In this document: piece by piece, positions 58,452 through 64,000 of the stretch
Layout: the number at the start of each line of letters is the position of its first letter
How positions within the stretch are numbered: the stretch's first letter is position 1
NCBI GenBank assembly: GCA_051294375.1
Contig: CM119271.1
Location: 11,508,227-11,572,226 of the forward strand
Length of the DNA stretch: 64,000 bases
DNA from: Paraspadella gotoi
Taxonomy: Eukaryota; Chaetognatha
Reading direction: 5' to 3'
Position numbers and translations under genes: made by a program
Notes under the pieces: generated by a model
The model's input: the letters and a program-made list of their open reading frames with translations, nothing else
The model's database searches: none
What the model was told of the DNA's origin: nothing

Positions 58452-58470
58452 TATAGAGATAGAGAGATAT

Positions 58471-58527
<57 letters not shown>
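58425..58527. repeat. (GA)n with GATA interruptions
   Basis: About 100 bp. Another pure (GA)n lies at 58795-58850. Confidence 0.95.
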
Positions 58528-58530
<3 letters not shown>

Positions 58531-58791
58531 TATTAACAAAGAGAGGTGAAAATAACTCTTGAAATAAAAGGTTTGTCCTGTAATGAAACAACAAACCAGC
58601 AAACTAAGCAAAGAACAAACAATGGTTAAAAAAAATAATATTTTATTTTCGAAAAAAAAGTAGATGAGTCATTTAACACATAAATGAGAAATTTATCAAC
58701 GATTTAAAAAAGAAGTAAAAAATTATATTTAATTTGAATTTTATGGAAAAACAAAGAGATAAATCTGAGTCTTTGACCTCCTATCACTCAC

Positions 58792-58852
<61 letters not shown>

Positions 58853-58942
58853 TCTTAATTAGAATCTGTGATGCAACCTCTGCTGCTACGATAACAAGCA
58901 AGGTTGTGCCGCAGCAACCTCGCTGCCGCAAATAAGACTGAC

Positions 58943-59044
58943 CTGATGTTTCTCGTCGAGATCAAAGATGTGCTGCAGCACGAGTGAGATAGTGACAGTG
59001 ACAGTTTCGTTGTACTGAAGCACAGGACGGATTCGTGGGTTTGT
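58943..59044 (-). CDS. nAChR exon: N-terminal helix / beta1 start
   Basis: This exon of 102 nt gives 34 residues, phase 0 at both ends. It is preceded by a pyrimidine tract ending in CAG and followed by GTCAGT. The translation contains NPRIRPVLQYNET, then a VTVTISLVLQHIFDLDEKHQ stretch. This matches the family pattern 'Y..x.RPV....V.V..x..L.Q..DVDEKNQ' at the start of the ligand-binding domain. NET is a potential N-glycosylation site. It is the most 5' exon recognised. The signal-peptide exon is not visible upstream, and a (GA)n tract lies about 90 nt downstream in the intron. Confidence 0.88.
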
Positions 59045-59500
59045 CTGTCGAACAAAAGGGAATCGAATTTTGAAAGAGATAAATGCGACATCTTTTGATT
59101 CACTCATGAACTACGAATGTTACTTTCGGTTTTGTATATAAAAGAGTAAATAAAATTATGAAAGTAGTACAACCAATATTTATATATATATTTATTTACT
59201 TTGGTCAGGCTATAGTGGGTTTTAAATTAGTATTATTACACATATTATTTTATTATTTTCATTTATTGGAATGGCCCTTTAATACAATTGAAATAGTTTA
59301 TGAAACAATTAGGCATTTCAGCTTATTAATTAAATGAATTATTATTTTTATATTAATAAAAGTATTAGTATTTTTTAAATTTAAACTAACTATTCATACT
59401 AATACAAAACTGTCTCATTTCAGTCTCCAAAAGCGACGTGAAAATGACTTTTTTGATGTTAAGTTTGACCATCATTACGATAATCGGACTTAGGAAGAAA

Positions 59501-59543
59501 TCTCTCTCTCTCTCTCNNNNNNNNNNTCTCTCTCTCTCTCTCT
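59501..59543 (+). repeat. (TC)n with a 10-N gap
   Basis: (TC)n interrupted by N at 59517-59526. It leads directly into the triple TGACCT motif. Confidence 0.93.
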
Positions 59544-59562
59544 GACCTCTGACCTCTGACCC
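59543..59562 (-). promoter_or_regulatory. Triple AGGTCA direct repeat, spacing 1 (DR1)
   Basis: TGACCT-C-TGACCT-C-TGACCC on the plus strand, i.e. three AGGTCA-type half-sites spaced by one base on the minus strand. It is about 500 bp upstream of the first recognised nAChR exon on the gene strand. Binding is inference. Confidence 0.4.
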
Positions 59563-59939
59563 AATCAGTGACCAAAACGACTTAGAGAATCCAACTCGTT
59601 TTTCGTCAAGAATAAAAATCTCAATTTTGAATCTCGAATCCATTTTCCATTTCGCCATTTTTGTCGTTTTCCATTTTTCCTTTTTCTCTTTTTCCATTTT
59701 TCTTTTAATTCTTTTTCTCCATTTTTCTCGTTTCTCTTTTTTCCATTTTCCTATTTTTTTCTTTTTTAAAACAAAGGGAAAAAAATTCATTTTTCTCTCG
59801 ACCTCCAATCGGAAAATAGGAAACGACGACAACAACGACGACAACAACAACAACAACCAGATGGTTTATCTCTTTCCCTTTTTTTCGTTGACTTTCGATT
59901 CTGGCTTCGACGCTTAAGCAAATGGCCTCGTAAAAGGAA

Positions 59940-60160
59940 AGAGGCCATTGAGGGTGGAGAGAGGCCAAAGGAATAAGGAAAGAGGCCAACGAGGATGGAG
60001 AGAGGCCAAGGAAAAAAGAAAAGAGGCCAACGAGGGTGGAGAGAGGTTAGGGAAAAGAGGAAAAAGGCCAACGAAGGTGGAGAGAGGCCAAGGAAAAAGG
60101 AAAAGGCGATGGAGGGAGAAAGTGGCCAGAGAAAAGAGGAAAGAGGCCAAGGAAAGAACA
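59940..60160 (+). repeat. About 39-bp minisatellite GAGGCCAACGAGGGTGGAGA
   Basis: Five to six units of AAAGAGGCCAACGAGGGTGG / AGAGAGGCCAAGGAAAAAGG. Confidence 0.9.
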
Positions 60161-60480
60161 GGGCAGGAAGAACAGGGCAGGGAAGGGCAGGAAAGGACCA
60201 AACTGGGAAGGACAGGGAAAGACAAAGCAGGGAGGGATTGAGAAGGACAAAGCAGGGAAGGACAGGGATGGACAGGACAGGGAAGGACAGGGCAGGGAAC
60301 GACAGGTCAGGGAAGGGAAGGGCAGGGAAAAGCAGGGAAGGACACAGCAGTGAAGGATCGAGCAGGGAAGGACAGGGAAGGACAAAGCAGGAAGGGATTG
60401 AGAAGGACAACGCAGGGAAGGACCAAGCAGGGAAGGACCAAGCAGGGAAGGACAAAGCAGGGAAGGACAGGGAGGGAAAA
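60160..60480 (+). repeat. GGGAAGGACAGGGAAGGACA minisatellite
   Basis: About 30 units of a 10-11-bp GGAAGGACAG/AGCA motif with higher-order structure. The Pro/Ser/Leu-rich minus-strand frames are translations of it. Confidence 0.92.
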
Positions 60481-60584
60481 CATTGACAAATGACAAATGA
60501 GCCTGAGACGAGACGAGGACCACAAAAGGAGAAATTGACACAAGAGATTTTAGACGCTCATCACCTCTTAAGCAAAGACAAGAG

Positions 60585-60586
60585 GA

Positions 60587-60634
<48 letters not shown>

Positions 60635-60655
60635 AGAAAGAAAGAAAGAAAGAAA
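60585..60655 (+). repeat. (GAAA)n array
   Basis: About 17 units. Confidence 0.95.
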
Positions 60656-60798
60656 TAGAAAAAAAAAAAAGTTGAACAACTAAAGTTGGGCTGATAACTT
60701 GCCTCGGCAGCAAAAGAGACAGCAGTATTTCATGTTATGCCTTCAGAGCATCAATACTGAACAGTTAATACCAAACAGCATTGAGTCAACATTCTTAA

Positions 60799-60892
60799 CG
60801 GTCAACACCCCGCGGGGTCATTTCACCCCTTTGCGCCATCAAAGGTCAAGACCCCGCGGGGTCATTTCACCCCTTCGCGCCATTAATACCCT
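60799..60892 (+). repeat. 47-bp tandem duplication with CCCCGCGGGG core
   Basis: GGTCAA(C/G)ACCCCGCGGGG, TCATTTCACCCCTT(T/C)GCG, CCAT occurs twice. The perfect palindrome CCCCGCGGGG is GC-rich in AT-rich DNA. Confidence 0.92.
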
Positions 60893-60970
60893 TGAAAGAC
60901 GAATGGTGCTTATTATTAGTTAAATTAGTCAGGAAAGATTTCGTGAGGATGATATAGATCATTGGGGCCG

Positions 60971-60972
<2 letters not shown>

Positions 60973-61059
<87 letters not shown>
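60973..61059. repeat. (GA)43 microsatellite
   Basis: The longest uninterrupted GA array in the window. Confidence 0.97.
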
Positions 61060-61062
<3 letters not shown>

Positions 61063-61179
61063 TTTTCTCTGACAAAATCAGGAATTAAAAGATCGAAAAT
61101 CGTAAAACTTTTGCTGTGAAATGAATTAATTTACATCTTTTGGCGGAAATTAACCAAAAAAGATTCTCGTACAAATTAC

Positions 61180-61305
61180 TGTGAAAGAGGAAGAGGAAGA
61201 GGAAGAGGGAGAGTTAGAGAGAGAGAGGAGAGGGAGGGAGAGAGGGAGAGGGAGAGGGAGAGTTAGAGACAGAGAGGAGAGAGAGAGGGAGGGAGAGAGA
61301 GGGAG
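61180..61305 (+). repeat. GGAAGA/GAGAGG purine tract
   Basis: Purine-rich imperfect repeat, non-coding. Confidence 0.85.
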
Positions 61306-61309
61306 AACC

Positions 61310-61735
61310 AAACTAATTCTAAAACGCAACGAAAGAAAACATTCACACAATGTTTACAAATTAAAATGTCAAATTAAAATAATTATAGCTGCACTTTCTA
61401 TTTCTAACTAATAATCAATATTACTAGTTAACTTTAACCGTCTTCACGTAAAATTACAAAAAGCATCAGTTTTTTTACAAAATCTTTCAATAATATTTCT
61501 TGAGCTTCGCTGCCTTCCGTGCCACATGGGGCTGGACTGGGTTGGGTTCGGCTGGGCCAAAAGCGAAAGGTTGGGCTCGGCTGGGCCAAAGGCTAGCCCT
61601 TTGGGTCGAAAAGCCTTTTCATTCACCTCGGGGTTTATTGTGCTGATTCGATGCGATCAAATGCGATTAGTTGCAATCAAATGCAATCATATGCAGATGT
61701 TGACCGGGTCAAGGAATTAACGACGGGTAGCGTCC

Positions 61736-61778
<43 letters not shown>

Positions 61779-62330
61779 CCTCTCTCTCTCTCCCTCTCTC
61801 TCCCCCTCCCATCTTAACGAGAGAAATGTAGGTCAGAGATGAGGCCGACAATCCAGATGCCCGACAACTCTGTCGGTCAAAGAGAATTTCCTTGATTTTC
61901 TGTGAATCGTTGATGAGTGAGATGGAAGATGACGATGAAGAAGATGGTAATGATGATGAAGATGATGAGAATAATGATGATGATGTTGATGATGATGATA
62001 ATGATAATGATGATGATAAAAAAATAAAAATTATGAAATTAAATATTTCACCGAAGGGAAAAATAAAAAAAAGTCAAACTAAGATTTTTAATTTATCTTC
62101 AAACTTGGAAATAAATTTGTACATCAATTTAAAAGAATAAATATTTAATTATGTAAATAAAGAAAAATGTATATTATATAAATATTACCAGATAAAAAAA
62201 ATAATATTTTTATTTTTCTCTTTTTAATAAGAAAATCGATTATTTTTTCTATAATTTGATTTCTGATGAAAAATTTGTGAAGGAAAAGAAGCAACAGATG
62301 GGAGACGATTCTTTCTTTGAAGTGAGTATG
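61310..62330. other. No gene seen; short repeats
   Basis: A GGGCTCGGCTGGGCCAAA motif x2-3 lies at 61530-61605, (CT)n at 61741-61805 and an interrupted (GAT)n at 61929-62018. The acidic frame over the GAT array is a repeat translation. Confidence 0.5.
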
Positions 62331-62527
62331 ATTCTCTCTCTCTCTCTCTAACTCTCTCTCTCCCTCTCGCTCTCTCTATCTCGCTCTCTCTATCTCTATC
62401 TTCTATAATGGTTTTAGAAGGAGCTACCACGAGACCCTCAAGCAACTTTTTTACTGATTCTTCGCTTAGGCGAAAAAAACTTAATTTTATTGTGGAAAGT
62501 GAAGAGAAAAAGATAAGAAAAGGCAAT

Positions 62528-63045
62528 AAAAGAAAAGAGAGGAAGAAAATGAAATAGAAGAAAAAAGAGAAGAAGAAAAGAGAAGATGGAAATTAAAGAA
62601 AAGAGAGGAAAAAAAGAGAAGAAGGGAATAAAAGAAAAGACAGGAAGAAAATGAAAGAAAAGAAAAAAGAGAAGAAGAAAAGAGAAAAAGGGAATAAAAG
62701 AAAAGACAGGAAGAAAATGAAAGAGTAGAAAAAAGAAAAGAAGAAAAGAGTAGAAGGGAATAAAAGAAAAGACAGGAAGAAAATGAAAGAGAAGAAAAAA
62801 GAGAAGAAGAAAAGAGAGGAAGAAAAGAGAAGAAGGGAATAAAAGAAAAGAAAGGAAGAAAATGAAAGAAAAAAAAGAAAAGAAGGGAATAAAAGAAAAG
62901 AAAAGAAAAAAATGAAAGAAAACAAAAAAGAGAAAAAGAAAAAAGAAATTAGAGAAATAGAGGAAAAAAATGAAATAGAAGAAGAAAAAGAAAAGAAAGA
63001 GAAAAAAGAGAAGAAGAAAAGAAAAGAAAAGAAAAAAGAAAAGTT
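62528..63045 (+). repeat. About 70-bp purine minisatellite
   Basis: GGGAATAAAAGAAAAGACAG, GAAGAAAATGAAAGA recurs about six times, decaying into AAAAG-rich sequence. Confidence 0.9.
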
Positions 63046-63087
63046 TTCCCTTTTTTTCTTTATCGTTTTTTTTCTCTCTCTCCCACC

Positions 63088-63130
<43 letters not shown>

Positions 63131-63509
63131 CTTTATTGTTTCTCTCTCTTTTCTTATCGCTTCTTTCGTCGCCTAAATTTCTTTTTCTTCCAGCGAAACT
63201 TTTCTTCGTTTTCGTCAACCAATTTTTTGCCACTCCGATTATTTGCCACTTCGATACTTTGCTCCACTCCTGACATTTTCCCATTTCCCGCGAATTCTTA
63301 ATTCTTTCCCAAAAATAGAAACACCGACGAAAGAACTGATCCCTCCTGCCTACAGATTTAGACATCTTTATATCCCAATGAGATTCATACAAATTTGGCG
63401 ACCGACCAAAGCCATTCTTTGCTTTTATTCTCTCGCCACATTTTTCGGCAAAACACTAATCTTTTTCAACACTCTTTTCTTCTTATCTTTCACTTCATTC
63501 TTCGGCTTC

Positions 63510-63735
63510 CGCCACCCCTCCCCCCACGCAGTCGCCATTCCGCGCCATCGGATCCTAATGCGCCCCTTAAGAATTATTCCGTGCCGCAGCCGCAGCCGCC
63601 GCAGCCGTAGCCGCCGCCAAGCCGCACCCTCGCCGACTCAGAGCCGCAGCAGCTGCCGCCGCCAAGCCGCACCGTCGCCGCCTAAGAGCCGCCGCGGAGC
63701 CGCGGTCTTGACGCTTCGACGCCTCGTTTTTGGTC
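63510..63735. promoter_or_regulatory. CpG-rich segment with internal GCC repeats
   Basis: GCCGCCGCCAAGCCGCACC occurs twice about 50 bp apart, along with many CCGCAGCCG units. The GC island stands out from the surroundings. It could be a promoter or first exon of the receptor gene or of a plus-strand gene to the right. No start or splice evidence ties it to either. Confidence 0.35.
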
Positions 63736-63754
63736 GACGGGGAATTTGAACTTT

Positions 63755-63905
63755 GGACTCTTTGAACTGAGGGCTTTTGATTTTGGACTTTTTGGGATTT
63801 AGACTTTGGACATTTTGGGCTTTGGACTTTGAACTTTTTGGGCTTTTGACTTTGTACTTTGAACTTTTTTGACTTTGGACTTGGGACTTTGAAGAGACTT
63901 TAAAG
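63755..63905 (+). repeat. GGACTTTG(A/G)(A)CTTTTTGGGC minisatellite
   Basis: About 12 degenerate units of TTTGGACTTTG / AACTTTTTGGGC. Confidence 0.88.
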
Positions 63906-64000
63906 ACTATGGACTCATAATCGCTTTTTTAGTTTAGTCTCAGATGAAAGATATTACGTATTTGCGAAAAAGGGTCTAACTACAATAAGGCTTTTAGCTT

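Larger units (their letters stand above)
9991..59044 (-). other. Alpha-type nicotinic acetylcholine receptor subunit gene (split, 5' exon missing)
   Basis: This gene model joins the exons listed separately below. The product would be a subunit of a pentameric, plasma-membrane, ligand-gated ion channel. Seen: a extracellular ligand-binding domain with the Cys-loop signature, a vicinal CC pair in loop C, four hydrophobic segments in the right order, and an M3-M4 cytoplasmic loop. Intron phases agree at every junction from the first exon through M3 (0,0,0,0,0,1,1). Loop D Trp, loop B Trp and both loop C Tyr are kept, while the loop A Tyr is Leu. Introns are 0.8-9 kb in the 5' half and full of simple repeats. 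The exon carrying the start codon and signal peptide was not recognised and may lie beyond 59.1 kb or outside the window. The stretch from 37 to 10 kb is scrambled by inverted repeats, so the intron lengths there are unreliable. Confidence 0.85.

Noticed and set aside
59787-60679. Long Pro/Ser/Leu/Cys minus-strand frames
   Set aside because: They follow the 10-11-bp GGAAGGACAG minisatellite in several frames at once.
61892-62140. Acidic Asp/Glu/Asn-rich 82-codon frame
   Set aside because: Produced by an interrupted GAT array; no splice or homology support.

Overview
This is animal (metazoan) genomic DNA. It is intron-rich, AT-rich and loaded with (GA)n/(CT)n microsatellites, and many assembly gaps (runs of N) interrupt it. 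Canonical GT/AG introns, a nuclear tRNA-Leu(AAG), a tRNA-headed SINE and an interstitial (TTAGGG)7 tract all fit a metazoan. The TTAGGG motif argues against most insects, and a lophotrochozoan or other non-insect invertebrate is my guess. No bacterial genes, operons, CRISPR arrays or viral genes were seen.

The one substantial gene runs on the minus strand from about 59.0 kb down to 10.0 kb. It is a Cys-loop ligand-gated ion channel, an alpha-type nicotinic acetylcholine receptor subunit. I assembled it from small exons with matching splice phases. In order they encode the N-terminal helix region (58943-59044), WxDxxLxW (54575-54661), WRPD (45500-45661), the exact Cys-loop signature (44615-44704), loop C with vicinal CC (43281-43451), M1 (41620-41698), M2-M3 (36974-37156), the M3-M4 loop (30414-30513 and about 30155-30288) and M4 with the stop codon (9991-10137). 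The signal-peptide exon was not found. Notable features are Leu in place of the loop A Tyr, Gly in place of the M2 -1' Glu, and (CT)n microsatellites that serve as the polypyrimidine tract at several 3' splice sites.

The middle of the window (8.66-39.3 kb) is a set of nested inverted repeats: A / P1 / P2 / A' (8.66-23.46 kb), E / E' (28.34-30.51 kb) and D2 / D3' (31.36-39.3 kb), plus a direct copy D1 (23.49-26.87 kb). Three exons of the receptor are duplicated in inverted orientation. In each case the minus-strand copy is intact and the plus-strand copy carries small indels. Exactly 25-N gaps sit at the joins. The simplest reading is fold-back (palindromic) assembly or library chimeras around a single real locus, although a true amplified palindrome cannot be excluded from sequence alone.

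Elsewhere, a partial coding exon of unknown function sits at the left edge (3-380), a tRNA-Leu lies inside the receptor gene at 43.7 kb, and CpG-rich islands lie at about 1.1-1.4, 5.0-5.3, 49.1-49.8 and 63.5-63.7 kb. There are many minisatellites, including several built from AGGTCA-type motifs. Most long open frames are translations of simple repeats and are not genes.
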